A stretch of 26,436 bases of DNA from Bacteroidia bacterium (GCA_026000155.1 BNYG01000030.1:1-26436), one strand, 5' to 3'. Positions 1-7,851 are shown, counted from the stretch's first letter. The notes: a model not told the origin generated them from the letters alone. Translations and numbers: made by a program.

Positions 1-105
1 AAAGCGGAAAGGTTAAATGGCAAAATCCAACGATTTGTTTCTTCCAACTATGGAATCAAGGATAAAGATTTTGCTTTGTATAGGTTGGCTAATTATTTTT
101 CATAG
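1..105 (+). CDS. Transposase, C-terminal fragment (cut by window edge), ISL3-like
   Basis: Reading frame 1 is open from the first base to a TAG at 103-105 and encodes 34 residues, beginning KAERLNGKIQRF and ending with YRLANYFS. The pattern AERxNGKIQRF...NYGI.D.DF..YR...YFS resembles the extreme C-terminus of DDE transposases of the ISL3 (IS204/IS1001/IS1096/IS1165) group, where the final acidic residue of the triad sits just before a related N-G/S-K-I stretch. Only the tail is inside the window, so catalytic completeness cannot be judged. Family assignment is by motif memory only; another DDE family is possible. That this is the end of a transposase gene is fairly likely, the exact family less so. 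Confidence 0.6.
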   Translation, partial: KAERLNGKIQRFVSSNYGIKDKDFALYRLANYFS

Positions 106-169
106 CACCTGAAAAAAATAATTAACCTACGTTTTGGGAAATTTTAACTTTCTATTCTGTAAAGGACCT
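1..169 (+). mobile_element. Right end of an insertion sequence (partial)
   Basis: After the transposase stop at 105 there are about 60 bases of non-coding A/T-rich sequence ending in ctgtaaaggacct (157-169). Read on the minus strand this begins AGGTCCTTTACAG, similar in style to ISL3-type terminal repeats (often GGCTCTTT- or GGTCCTTT-like). The proposed boundary coincides with the stop codon of the neighbouring prenyltransferase gene. The left terminal repeat and target duplication lie outside the window, so the right boundary is inference. Confidence 0.4.
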
Positions 170-1158
170 CATGCAATAAAACCGACAATAATGAGTATCA
201 AACAAAAGAACGATAAAAGATTGCGGGCTAACAGCCAGCGAATCATAAACCAGTCGAGATTCATTGCTTGCAGTCGTTGCCAATCACCCATAGGTCCCAT
301 CCAGAAACGGGGCGAAAATTTCCGTTCCGGATGATAGACAAATGCCGTCATCAGGTAAAATAAACTGTATGCCATCGGAAGCGTAAGCAATGTAAAAAGG
401 TAATAATAAGACAAATAACCGGACAGTACTCCACTGATAATAATGCCGAAAGAAGCGATCAAAATAATCAAGGAACAAAACAACATGAGGCGTTTGTCTT
501 TCAATAGCACGGCAAAAGTCATTTTACCGGCTTCTTTATCCGGCTCATAGTCCATGATGGCGTGTACATAAACGATATTGGCAACCAATAATCCCACCGG
601 TACGGAAATAAATACTACGGACCAGTCGAAATGTCCGCAAGCGGAATAATAGACGCCGATCATTAATACCGGTCCGAACAGGATGCCGATCAGTATTTCA
701 CCCAAACCATGATAAGACAATCGCAAAGGCGCTCCGGAATAGGAAATGCCCAACACGGCGGTAATCAATGCCAACCACAAAACAAAATTTCCCCTGAACC
801 ACCAAATGATACAACCGATAGCCAGGGCAATGGCTCCAAATACCAGACAAGCAATCAATAATTGCTTTAGCGTAACTTCGCCCGACGTGATGTAATGGCA
901 TTTCGCGATCCGGGCGCGAAATCCTTTCCGGGCCATAGCGTCCCTGAATTCCGAACCTTTGACCCGGTAATCGAAATAATCGTCAAAAAGATTCAGGCTC
1001 AAGTGGGCCATGATAACGCCCAATACAGCCAATATTCCCAAGTAAATGGAAAATCCTTCGGTTTGTGCAGCTAAGCAAACGGCCAGGATGGCTGGCAATA
1101 AACTTTGCGGCAACGCTGTGGAACGGGCATTTTTAAACCAAAAACGAATCGTATTCAT
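169..1158 (-). CDS. UbiA-family prenyltransferase (MenA-like)
   Basis: A 329-residue integral membrane protein of the UbiA superfamily, which transfers a polyprenyl chain from its diphosphate onto an aromatic acceptor. In a menaquinone-using Bacteroidales the likely acceptor is 1,4-dihydroxy-2-naphthoate (MenA step), but the acceptor cannot be read from sequence. The first Asp-rich motif is NLFDDYFDY (residues 56-64, Asp59/60/63) and the second is DYEPDKEAG (Asp203 and Asp207); both normally bind Mg-diphosphate. Roughly eight or nine hydrophobic segments follow the usual UbiA pattern, and length is slightly above the usual 290-310. The ATG at 1156-1158 starts just before the first hydrophobic region. 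The TGA (169-171) touches the proposed insertion-sequence end, so the last residues may differ from relatives. It stands alone on its strand; a possible promoter box lies at 1198-1205. Confidence 0.85.
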   Translation of the reverse strand: MNTIRFWFKNARSTALPQSLLPAILAVCLAAQTEGFSIYLGILAVLGVIMAHLSLNLFDDYFDYRVKGSEFRDAMARKGFRARIAKCHYITSGEVTLKQLLIACLVFGAIALAIGCIIWWFRGNFVLWLALITAVLGISYSGAPLRLSYHGLGEILIGILFGPVLMIGVYYSACGHFDWSVVFISVPVGLLVANIVYVHAIMDYEPDKEAGKMTFAVLLKDKRLMLFCSLIILIASFGIIISGVLSGYLSYYYLFTLLTLPMAYSLFYLMTAFVYHPERKFSPRFWMGPMGDWQRLQAMNLDWFMIRWLLARNLLSFFCLILIIVGFIA

Positions 1159-1197
1159 TCATTTTATCTTGTGATGTTAATAACCAAAAACAGTTTA

Positions 1198-1205
1198 CAA
1201 AATTA
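1198..1205 (-). promoter_or_regulatory. Possible -7 promoter box for the UbiA-family gene
   Basis: On the minus strand this reads TAATTTTG, matching the Bacteroidetes -7 consensus TAnnTTTG, about 40 nt before the ATG at 1158. No clear -33 TTG lies at the expected distance, so support rests on one element. The rest of the 1159-1327 gap is A/T-rich and shows no other recognisable feature, and no convincing box was found for ndk. Confidence 0.4.
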
Positions 1206-1327
1206 CATATTTAGCCTCGATTATTTCACTTTTTTTAATCTATTTTTCATATTTAAAGTTAATTATTTGTTTTTCAGAATAAAATTTATTTTCTTTGTCT
1301 TGAAAAACAGAATAAATTGATTTTTGG

Positions 1328-1789
1328 ATGGAGCGAACGTTTGTTATTCTTAAGCCCTGTACCGTACAGCGAGGGTTGATCGGGGAAATTATTAATCGTT
1401 TTGAAAAGAAAGGATTAATCCTTGCGGGTATGAAAATGGCTTGGTTAACAGATGAAATTCTGAGTGAACATTATGCACACTTGAAGGATAAACCTTTTTT
1501 TCAACGGGTAAAAGATTCCATGCGGACTTCTCCCGTAGTCGTTTGTTGCTGGGAAGGTGTCGAAGCGGTGGAGGTGGTGCGGTCAATGACCGGATCGACC
1601 AATGGACGCAAAGCTTTGCCGGGCACAATTCGCGGAGATTACAGTATGAGCATGCAGGAGAATATCGTTCATACCTCGGATTCCCTTGAAACAGCGGCTG
1701 TTGAATTGAAAAGGTTTTTTAACGAAGCGGAATTATATACGTATAATCCGGTACGATGGTCTAATCTTTATGCTAACGATGAAATCTGA
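1328..1789 (+). CDS. ndk: Nucleoside diphosphate kinase
   Basis: A 153-residue NDK, which moves the gamma phosphate from ATP to NDPs through a phosphohistidine, maintaining cytosolic NTP and dNTP pools. The sequence shows the N-terminal strand RTFVILKP with Lys9, the QRGLIGEI helix, the conserved GPT/GST-NGR-like segment (TGSTNGRKALPGTIRGD, residues 88-104) and the active-site block NIVHTSDS with catalytic His115. The usual KPDGVQRG is KPCTVQRG, a replacement also typical of Bacteroides NDKs, so it is not damage. The length is slightly above the common 140-150. An M23 peptidase begins 25 nt downstream on the same strand, so the two may be co-transcribed. Confidence 0.96.
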   Translation: MERTFVILKPCTVQRGLIGEIINRFEKKGLILAGMKMAWLTDEILSEHYAHLKDKPFFQRVKDSMRTSPVVVCCWEGVEAVEVVRSMTGSTNGRKALPGTIRGDYSMSMQENIVHTSDSLETAAVELKRFFNEAELYTYNPVRWSNLYANDEI

Positions 1790-1814
1790 GCATACCAGCA
1801 AATAACACACAAAG

Positions 1815-2735
1815 ATGATTAAAGAATTAAGTAAACTATCTGCTCTAAGTCTGTTGGGAATAACCCTTTCCCTGACGTCAGCAGATCAAGCGCAAGCACA
1901 AACCCGGATTTCACGGGAAACAAATCAATCTTCGGAAACATTAGTGGCGGATAAAGTCAAAACCGGTTTGGAAACGGTTGCCGTCGATTCCATGATGGCG
2001 CAGTTGGAATTCATGGAAGAAGGATATCCTGCCGATGACTTATACGACGGATGGAATACCGAATACGTAAAGGCGTATAAAGGTGTGGAGATTCCCGATT
2101 CCTTTTGTATTAATGTTTCCGAATTTGTCATGCCCATTGAAATGAGCAAAGTAACCTCCAATTACGGTCCCCGCAGAAGGCGGTTCCATTACGGTACCGA
2201 CTTGAAACTTCAAAAAGGCGATACGGTACGTGCTGCGTTTGACGGAAAAATCCGTGTCAAAAATTATGAACGCCGGGGCTATGGATATTATTTGGTACTG
2301 AGGCATCCGAATGGTTTGGAAACCGTTTACGGACATCTTTCCGGTTTTTTGGTAGAGCAGGACGAAAATGTGAAAGCCGGTCAACCCATTGCTTTGGGAG
2401 GAAATACAGGACGTTCTACCGGTCCTCATCTGCATTTTGAATTCCGTTTCCTGGGACAGGCGATCAATCCGGGTGAAATCATTGATTTTGACGAATTGGC
2501 TATCAAGGACGACCAATATGTTTTTGTGAAAAATAAATCGGGCAACAGTTATGCTTCATCCGGTAAATATACATCCGACGGAACCAATAAAATTAAATAC
2601 CATCGCATCAAACAAGGAGATACCTTGGGGGCTATTGCCCGCCGCTACGGTACTACCGTCAGTAAGCTTTGTAAGTTGAACAAGCTCAAAACTACCTCCA
2701 CTTTGCACTTGGGAAAATCGCTCCGGATTTCATAA
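1815..2735 (+). CDS. M23-family murein endopeptidase with C-terminal LysM
   Basis: A 306-residue exported peptidoglycan hydrolase. A signal peptide covers about residues 1-29 (hydrophobic LSALSLLGITLSL, then ADQAQAQ). The LytM/M23 domain spans roughly 105-220: zinc ligands His125 and Asp129 in FHYGTDLK, and the HLHFEF motif with His205 and His207, so the catalytic set looks complete. A LysM domain (about 262-306, HRIKQGDTLGAIARRYG) should bind glycan strands. Known M23 enzymes cut peptide cross-links or glycine bridges; here a role in cell-wall remodelling in the periplasm is inferred. Strong family match; the precise bond cleaved is unknown. The gene ends just before a strong hairpin and converges on the decarboxylase operon. 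Confidence 0.92.
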   Translation: MIKELSKLSALSLLGITLSLTSADQAQAQTRISRETNQSSETLVADKVKTGLETVAVDSMMAQLEFMEEGYPADDLYDGWNTEYVKAYKGVEIPDSFCINVSEFVMPIEMSKVTSNYGPRRRRFHYGTDLKLQKGDTVRAAFDGKIRVKNYERRGYGYYLVLRHPNGLETVYGHLSGFLVEQDENVKAGQPIALGGNTGRSTGPHLHFEFRFLGQAINPGEIIDFDELAIKDDQYVFVKNKSGNSYASSGKYTSDGTNKIKYHRIKQGDTLGAIARRYGTTVSKLCKLNKLKTTSTLHLGKSLRIS

Positions 2736-2746
2736 CGAACGAAAGA

Positions 2747-2812
2747 AAAGGCTAAAAGGCAAAGGGCAAAAGAGTGGTTTAATCCTCTTTCGCCCTTTGC
2801 CTTTTAGCCTTT
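2747..2812. terminator. Bidirectional terminator-like hairpin between convergent genes
   Basis: Arms 2747-2774 and 2785-2812 are 28 nt each and complementary except for one position (aaaggctaaaaggcaaaggg... against its reverse complement), around a 10-nt loop. It lies between the peptidase stop (2735) and the stop of the beta subunit gene on the other strand (2826), the expected place for a shared terminator. T-rich sequence (ttccttttgt) follows on the plus strand and a mixed A/G run flanks the left side. The arms are unusually long for a simple terminator and could be a repeat element. Confidence 0.7.
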
Positions 2813-2825
2813 CCTTTTGTCTGAA

Positions 2826-3980
2826 TTATCCGAGGAATCCGAGCAATATTCCGGCAGCTACTGCCGAACCGATTACTCCTGCCACATTCGGACCCATGGC
2901 GTGCATCAGCAAATAATTAGTGGAATCATATTCCAAACCGACTATTTGGGAAATACGTGCTGAGTCGGGCACTGCCGACACACCGGCATTACCAATCAAC
3001 GGATTGATTTTATTGTCTTTTTTCAAGAAAAGGTTGAAAAATTTGACAAACAATACGCCTGCTGTCGTAGCAATAACAAATGACAAAGCACCTAATCCGA
3101 AGATTTTCAACGAACTCCAGGTTAAGAACTGCGTTGCTTGCGTGGAAGCGCCGACGGTTATTCCCAACAAGATGGTAATCACATCAATCAGCGGGCCGCG
3201 TGCGGTTTCTGCCAAACGGCGGGTGACTCCGGATTCTTTCAATAAATTACCGAAGAACAACATTCCCAACAAGGGAAGTCCGGACGGTACCAGGAAGCAC
3301 GTCAACAACAATCCTACAATCGGGAAAATTATTTTTTCCGTTTGAGAAACCACACGGGGTGGCTTCATCCGGATGAGACGTTCTTTTTTGTTGGTCAATA
3401 AGCGCATGATTGGCGGTTGAATTACCGGCACCAAAGCCATATAAGAATAGGCCGAAACAGCGATGGCTCCCATCAAATTAGGCGCCAATTTGGACGACAA
3501 GAAAATAGCCGTCGGACCGTCTGCACCGCCGATGATACCGATTGCACCTGCTTGAGAAGGGTCAAAGCCCCACAACAAGGCAAGAGTGTAAGCGCCGAAA
3601 ATACCAAATTGGGCTGCTGCGCCAATCAACATCAACTTGGGATTGGAAATCAATGCCGAAAAGTCGGTCATAGCGCCAATGCCCAAGAAAATTAACGGCG
3701 GATACCAACCCGATGTAACTCCTTGATAAAGAATATTCAATACCGAACCTTCCTCGTAGATGCCCAATTGCAATCCGGCATCTTTGAAAGGGATATTTCC
3801 AATCAAAATACCGAAGCCGATCGGAATCAAAAGCATAGGCTCAAACTCTTTGGCAATCGCTAAATAGATGAATACCAAACCTACGGCAATCATGATGAGG
3901 TGCCCCCAGGTGGCGTTCGCAAAACCTGTATAACTAAGGAAAATCTGTAGATTATCCCCAATGAATGATAAAAAATCCAT
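2826..3980 (-). CDS. oadB: Sodium-pump decarboxylase beta subunit (OadB/MmdB family), copy 1
   Basis: A 384-residue polytopic membrane protein of the OadB/MmdB/GcdB family. This subunit removes CO2 from carboxybiotin and exports Na+ across the inner membrane. Hallmarks are present: the GGADGPT loop with the essential Asp, the AYSYMALVPVIQPP helix with its Tyr, the basic loop TNKKERLIRMK, and a C-terminal NVAGVIGSAV segment carrying the Asn and Ser of the ion pathway. About ten hydrophobic segments are visible, with length near the family norm (370-430). It is the last gene of the minus-strand operon, 19 nt after the lamin-tail/OadG gene. A second beta subunit lies upstream (5141-6289); the two align throughout but are clearly divergent. 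Substrate assignment (methylmalonyl-CoA) comes from the operon. Confidence 0.93.
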   Translation of the reverse strand: MDFLSFIGDNLQIFLSYTGFANATWGHLIMIAVGLVFIYLAIAKEFEPMLLIPIGFGILIGNIPFKDAGLQLGIYEEGSVLNILYQGVTSGWYPPLIFLGIGAMTDFSALISNPKLMLIGAAAQFGIFGAYTLALLWGFDPSQAGAIGIIGGADGPTAIFLSSKLAPNLMGAIAVSAYSYMALVPVIQPPIMRLLTNKKERLIRMKPPRVVSQTEKIIFPIVGLLLTCFLVPSGLPLLGMLFFGNLLKESGVTRRLAETARGPLIDVITILLGITVGASTQATQFLTWSSLKIFGLGALSFVIATTAGVLFVKFFNLFLKKDNKINPLIGNAGVSAVPDSARISQIVGLEYDSTNYLLMHAMGPNVAGVIGSAVAAGILLGFLG

Positions 3981-3999
3981 ATTATTATTTGATTATTTT

Positions 4000-4980
4000 T
4001 TATTTCTTATTAGGCATTTCCCTTAATGTATAAATTTTAGAACTCCAGGGAGAATAATTTCGAGCCGTATTTTTGATGGTAAGAACCGTATTTTCCACAT
4101 CGTGCAACTCGGTAGATTCGTAAATCGCCATCGCAATCGCCGCGAAAATATCGCCGGATTGTTCGGTAATATCTTTTGCTGCTTCCTTGCTGACACCCGA
4201 AGCTTTCATTACCCGCCGGTGACTCAGGGTTACGGCAACATGCCCCACCAACTTAAAGAGCAGATAAAGCGAGATTAATCCGGCAAATACCACTGCCATA
4301 GCTGTAAGGGTCATACCGACACCGTCGGCGTCATTGTTTCGAAAGTTTTCAACCTTGTCGTTTTTATCCAAAATGAAGTTGTTGGAGCTTGGAGTCACTT
4401 GCGTAAACGGTATCCAAAGTTTGTCACCACCGGTGTAACTCTGGTTCAAGCGCAATTCTTCATCCAAGCGTTTGGCATTCCAACCGTCGTGTACCAAACC
4501 GTAACTGATGTCGGCCACTTGTCCGGCAGGTACGGTAACAGAGTCAATCAGCGTTTTACCGTCCGAATCGAACAGGGCAATGAAGTTGGAACCAACAGGA
4601 TCCAGCGTAAAATTCAAGTGGAAAGTTCCGCGGGTAGGTTGACTGTCCGCCCAAAAAAGCAGGTGTTGATTCGGTTTAACTTTTGTCAAAACGTCTCCTT
4701 TAGGAACAGGATACATACGCGGCTGATTGATATCGTTGGTCAGATAGCAGCCGGCAATGTTGACGGTTCCGGCAGAAGCGTTATAAATCTCAATCCAAGG
4801 ATGCTGTACACCGTAGTCATCTTGAAAATTAGTTTCATTGATGACTAAGATTTCATTGATCTTAAGCGAAGTTGTACGCTGTGCCTGTACACTTGAAAAT
4901 GTACAGAGCAGCAGCGACAGCAGTAAAGTCGTTATTGCAGGCTTAATCCGCAATCTCAACGTTATCCAATCAATTCCCAT
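4000..4980 (-). CDS. Lamin-tail domain fused to OadG/MmdD-type gamma/delta subunit
   Basis: A 326-residue fusion. Residues 1-34 are a signal peptide (h-region LLLSLLLCTFSS, ending VQAQ). About 37-185 form a lamin-tail-like beta domain (INEILVINETN, HPWIEIYNAS, VNIAGCYLTND) that should sit outside the inner membrane. One transmembrane helix follows at about 220-245 (DGVGMTLTAMAVVFAGLISL), as in OadG/MmdD. The cytosolic tail 275-326 contains SGDIFAAIAMAIYEST and ends YSPWSSKIYTLREMP; the small epsilon-like gene at 7910-8161 repeats this tail. In known pumps this subunit holds the carboxyltransferase and biotin carrier to the beta subunit. The start overlaps the preceding small OadG gene by 11 nt. 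The first 20 codons include a stretch resembling an intergenic palindromic repeat (4934-4955), so the n-region may be repeat-derived. The extracytoplasmic domain's job is unknown. Confidence 0.85.
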   Translation of the reverse strand: MGIDWITLRLRIKPAITTLLLSLLLCTFSSVQAQRTTSLKINEILVINETNFQDDYGVQHPWIEIYNASAGTVNIAGCYLTNDINQPRMYPVPKGDVLTKVKPNQHLLFWADSQPTRGTFHLNFTLDPVGSNFIALFDSDGKTLIDSVTVPAGQVADISYGLVHDGWNAKRLDEELRLNQSYTGGDKLWIPFTQVTPSSNNFILDKNDKVENFRNNDADGVGMTLTAMAVVFAGLISLYLLFKLVGHVAVTLSHRRVMKASGVSKEAAKDITEQSGDIFAAIAMAIYESTELHDVENTVLTIKNTARNYSPWSSKIYTLREMPNKK

Positions 4981-5113
4981 CTTCTTCTTTTTTGTAAGGG
5001 AAGAGTTTATCTACACCTACGATAATTGCTAAAAACAACGCCATAAAGAGAAATACACCGGCAAGTCCCAAGCCCGTTATCTCTAATGCATTTTGAAAAT
5101 CCATTGTATTCAT
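4970..5113 (-). CDS. Small OadG-related membrane subunit (47 aa)
   Basis: A short frame encoding MNTMDFQNALEITGLG..., then a hydrophobic helix (LAGVFLFMALFLAIIVGV) and a charged end VDKLFPYKKEEDGN. The pattern of one N-terminal helix followed by VDKLFP-like residues matches the small OadG-related subunits seen next to decarboxylase beta genes. It begins 27 nt after the stop of the upstream beta subunit and its TGA overlaps the ATG of the lamin-tail fusion by 11 nt, so translational coupling is likely. A second in-frame ATG (5104) would give 44 residues; the leader is A/T-rich and does not settle the start. It lacks the proline/alanine linker and zinc-binding tail of classical OadG, so it is probably a minimal assembly subunit for the beta chain at 5141-6289. 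Confidence 0.8.
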   Translation of the reverse strand: MNTMDFQNALEITGLGLAGVFLFMALFLAIIVGVDKLFPYKKEEDGN

Positions 5114-5140
5114 TTTATTTTATTTTTATATTTATATTTT

Positions 5141-6289
5141 TTACATAAACAACGGAACTAACATTAATATCAATCCGCCAACGATTACCGATCCGATTTG
5201 TCCGCCGACATTGGCGCTGATAGCAGGCATTAACAAGTAATTGTTAGGGTCTTCTTTCAAGCCCATTCCGTGAATAACACGTGCCGACATGGGGAATGCC
5301 GAAATACCGCAAGCTCCGACCATGGGGTTAATTTTATTACCTTCTTTGTAAAACAAGTTCAAAAATTTGGCAAAAAGTACGCCGCCCGCCGTATCGAACA
5401 CAAAGGCAAAGACACCCAGGCAAAGAATCATTATCGTATGTATTTCTACAAATTCGTTGGCTGTCATTGTGCTGGCAATGGTAATACCAAGTAAGATCGT
5501 AACGAGGTTAGCCAACTCTTTTTGTGCCGTTTGCGACAGGGAATTAAGTACGCCGCACTCGCGAATCAAGTTACCGAACATCAAAAATCCGATCAACGCC
5601 AAAGACGAAGGAGCGATTATTCCTGCCAAAACGGTAATGATGATAGGGAAAAGAACTAATGTGGTACGGGAAACTTTTTTGCTGGTATTGGTTTTCATAC
5701 GAATCAAACGTTCTTTTTTGGTTGTCAAAGCCCGGATTACCGGTGGTTGAATAATCGGCACAAGCGACATATACGAATACGCCGCCACCGTAATGGGTCC
5801 GAGCAACTGCGGAGCTAATTGTTGCGAAACGATAATGGAAGTAGGGCCATCGGCAGCGCCGATAATTCCGATAGAAGCTGCTTCGGGTAAACTAAATCCG
5901 AAAGCCACAGCCAATAACATGGTAATAAAAATACCCAACTGTGCAGCCGCACCAAACAGCAACAAAGTCGGTTTTTGGAACAACGGTGAGAAATCGATCA
6001 TTGCTCCGATGGCGACAAAAATCAGCAACGGAAACAGCTCCGTGTGAATACCGGCATCCCGCAATACATCAAGCGCCCCTACAACCACGTTTCCGGCAGG
6101 GTCCGTCTGCGTGAGCGCTGCCGTAAAGGGAATATTCACAAGAATGGCGCCAAACCCAATGGGCAAAAGCAAAGTAGGTTCGTATCCCTTTTTAATCGCC
6201 AAATAAATCAAGATTAGCCCTACGGCTATCATTACCAAATGTTTCCACGTCATAAATGCTATGGCGGGCATCAAAGTTGCAAAATCCAT
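5141..6289 (-). CDS. oadB: Sodium-pump decarboxylase beta subunit (OadB/MmdB family), copy 2
   Basis: A 382-residue paralogue of the beta subunit at 2826-3980. It keeps the functional landmarks: GAADGPTSI (Asp loop, with Gly-Ala in place of Gly-Gly), the AYSYMSLVPIIQPP helix, the KKERLIRMK loop and the C-terminal NVGGQIGSVIVGG ion-path segment. Nothing suggests decay, so it should be a working Na+ translocating carboxybiotin decarboxylase. It differs from copy 1 along its whole length, including a longer first periplasmic loop (TQTDPAGNVVVGALDVL), so the duplication is not recent. It starts 6 nt after the terC stop and is followed by the small OadG gene, giving a beta plus small-gamma module inside the methylmalonyl-CoA decarboxylase operon. 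Whether it shares the same alpha and biotin subunits or serves another decarboxylase elsewhere is unknown. Confidence 0.93.
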   Translation of the reverse strand: MDFATLMPAIAFMTWKHLVMIAVGLILIYLAIKKGYEPTLLLPIGFGAILVNIPFTAALTQTDPAGNVVVGALDVLRDAGIHTELFPLLIFVAIGAMIDFSPLFQKPTLLLFGAAAQLGIFITMLLAVAFGFSLPEAASIGIIGAADGPTSIIVSQQLAPQLLGPITVAAYSYMSLVPIIQPPVIRALTTKKERLIRMKTNTSKKVSRTTLVLFPIIITVLAGIIAPSSLALIGFLMFGNLIRECGVLNSLSQTAQKELANLVTILLGITIASTMTANEFVEIHTIMILCLGVFAFVFDTAGGVLFAKFLNLFYKEGNKINPMVGACGISAFPMSARVIHGMGLKEDPNNYLLMPAISANVGGQIGSVIVGGLILMLVPLFM

Positions 6290-6295
6290 ACTGTA

Positions 6296-7363
6296 TTATT
6301 TTTTATGTTTTAATTCTTCAATTTCTTTTTTCTCTTCAGCAATTCTTTCGCGAAGTTCAACGATTTTTTTCTCGTCCGAAATCAACATCGAAAGCACTAT
6401 GGAGAATGCAAGCGTAAATATGATTACGGCAAGCGAAACCCACGAATGTGCATGGAAAAATTCTGCAACCGGCTCAAAATAGCCCAAAAGCATTTTTACA
6501 CCGATAAAAAACAGAATGAAACATACACCGTGTTTCAGGAAACGGAACATTTTCATAATTCCTCTCAGCGCAAAGAACAGCGATACCAAGCCCATTACTG
6601 CGAATACATTCGACGAAACAGCCAAAAAGTTTTCTTCGCCATGAGAGAGTATGCCCTGTTCACCTTCAGCAATCACACCAATAATGGCAGGGATAGAATC
6701 CACAGCAAACAACACGTCTGTGGAACCGATTACCAAAAGACAAAGGAAAATGACCGTAACAAACGTTTTTCCGTTTTCTTTTACAAAATATTTAGACGAA
6801 TGTTCATCTGCATAAATGGGGAAAATTTTGGACGCACCCTTGTAGAGTATGTTCGATTTGGGATCGACTTGGTCTTCTTCGTTTGAAAAAGCCATTTTCC
6901 AAGCGGTGTAAACCAAAATGGCGCCGAAAATGTAAATAATCCACTCAAATTTTTGAACCAGCGCCATTCCCGCAAGAATAAATAAAATCCTCAACACGAT
7001 AGAAATCAAAATACCCATTTTCAGCAGTTTCGGCTGATTATGAGGCGCGATTGCCATCATTGAGAAAATCATTATAAACACAAACAAGTTATCTACCGAA
7101 AGCGAATATTCGGTCAGGTAGCCCGCAATGAATTTCATTCCCATCTCATGGGCGGTGTTTACTGTGCTGTCTGCGTTTTGTGGAAAGAAAAAGAAAATGG
7201 CCAAGCCAAAGAATAATGCGATAGAAATCCAAATGCCTGTCCATCCAAGCGATGTTTTAACAGATATTTCACCTTTGCGATGGTCGGTAACGAATATATC
7301 GACGAAATAAACCACAACAAAAATTACGATAAACGCAATCCACCATAAAGTCATTGTTTCCAT
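6296..7363 (-). CDS. TerC-family integral membrane protein
   Basis: A 355-residue TerC/Alx-family protein, with about nine hydrophobic segments. Signatures seen: EYSLSVDNLFVFIMIF (acidic membrane motif), GSTDVLFAVDSIPAIIGV (second acidic motif) and SSNVFAVMGL. Family members have been linked to tellurite resistance, Mn2+ export and supply of metals to exported enzymes. The C-terminus (about 325-355) is a charged, probably coiled stretch (ELRERIAEEKKEIEELKHKK) in the cytosol. It is embedded in the decarboxylase operon, 14 nt after the biotin-carrier stop and 6 nt before a beta subunit gene, so it is almost certainly co-transcribed. I infer a supporting role such as metal or ion homeostasis at the membrane, but no role in this pump is established. 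Confidence 0.88.
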   Translation of the reverse strand: METMTLWWIAFIVIFVVVYFVDIFVTDHRKGEISVKTSLGWTGIWISIALFFGLAIFFFFPQNADSTVNTAHEMGMKFIAGYLTEYSLSVDNLFVFIMIFSMMAIAPHNQPKLLKMGILISIVLRILFILAGMALVQKFEWIIYIFGAILVYTAWKMAFSNEEDQVDPKSNILYKGASKIFPIYADEHSSKYFVKENGKTFVTVIFLCLLVIGSTDVLFAVDSIPAIIGVIAEGEQGILSHGEENFLAVSSNVFAVMGLVSLFFALRGIMKMFRFLKHGVCFILFFIGVKMLLGYFEPVAEFFHAHSWVSLAVIIFTLAFSIVLSMLISDEKKIVELRERIAEEKKEIEELKHKK

Positions 7364-7377
7364 GGTATTCCGATTGA

Positions 7378-7812
7378 TTAGCCGATGACAACAAGGTCCG
7401 CACCTTCCAACACAGATTCTCCTTTGTTAACTATTATTGTTTGAATTTCTCCATCGCGGTCGGCATTGATGGCGTTCTCCATTTTCATGGCTTCCAAAGT
7501 CAACACTTTTTGACCTTTTTTCACAACATCACCCACCTTGACATTGATGTCAAGAATGATACCGGGTAGCGGCGACTTCAACGCACCTGCCGAAGAAGCT
7601 TTTACCGGTTTAGAAATCGGTTTTACAGGTTCCTGAGCGGGACGTTGTACTACCGGCGCTGCTTTTTTCTCAGGCGCTGCTTTTTTCTCCGGTTTGTCGA
7701 TTTGCACTTGATATGATGTGCCGTTGACTTCCACGTCAGCCGTTCCGTCTTCGATGTCATTAATTACAACTCTGTAAACGTTTCCGTTAATTGTATATTT
7801 AAAACTTTTCAT
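7378..7812 (-). CDS. mmdC: Biotin carboxyl carrier subunit of the decarboxylase
   Basis: A 144-residue biotin carrier. Residues 1-40 form a small beta domain (FKYTINGNVYRVVI, EVNGTSYQVQI). Next comes a flexible Pro/Ala/Lys linker (about 41-75) with a tandem PEKKAA repeat, then a biotinyl domain (about 76-144) with the EAMKMENAI motif; Lys110 is the biotinylation site. It carries CO2 from the alpha subunit's methylmalonyl-CoA site to the membrane beta subunit. Lengths of 130-170 are normal for MmdC-like carriers. The gene lies between the small epsilon-like gene and terC; the 97-nt gap upstream contains a palindromic repeat (about 7852-7900). A carrier serving both beta subunits is possible, as only one biotin gene is present here. 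Confidence 0.94.
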   Translation of the reverse strand: MKSFKYTINGNVYRVVINDIEDGTADVEVNGTSYQVQIDKPEKKAAPEKKAAPVVQRPAQEPVKPISKPVKASSAGALKSPLPGIILDINVKVGDVVKKGQKVLTLEAMKMENAINADRDGEIQTIIVNKGESVLEGADLVVIG

Positions 7813-7851
7813 TTGTAGATATTTATTTGTTTGTTTAATTATTTGTTTTTA

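Noticed and set aside
1328..1789. Damaged NDK because KPDG is replaced by KPCT
   Set aside because: The same replacement is typical of Bacteroides NDKs, and the active-site His and Lys are intact.
2040..2516. 158-codon open frame antisense to the M23 peptidase
   Set aside because: No domain or signal, and it overlaps the catalytic region of a clear gene on the other strand.
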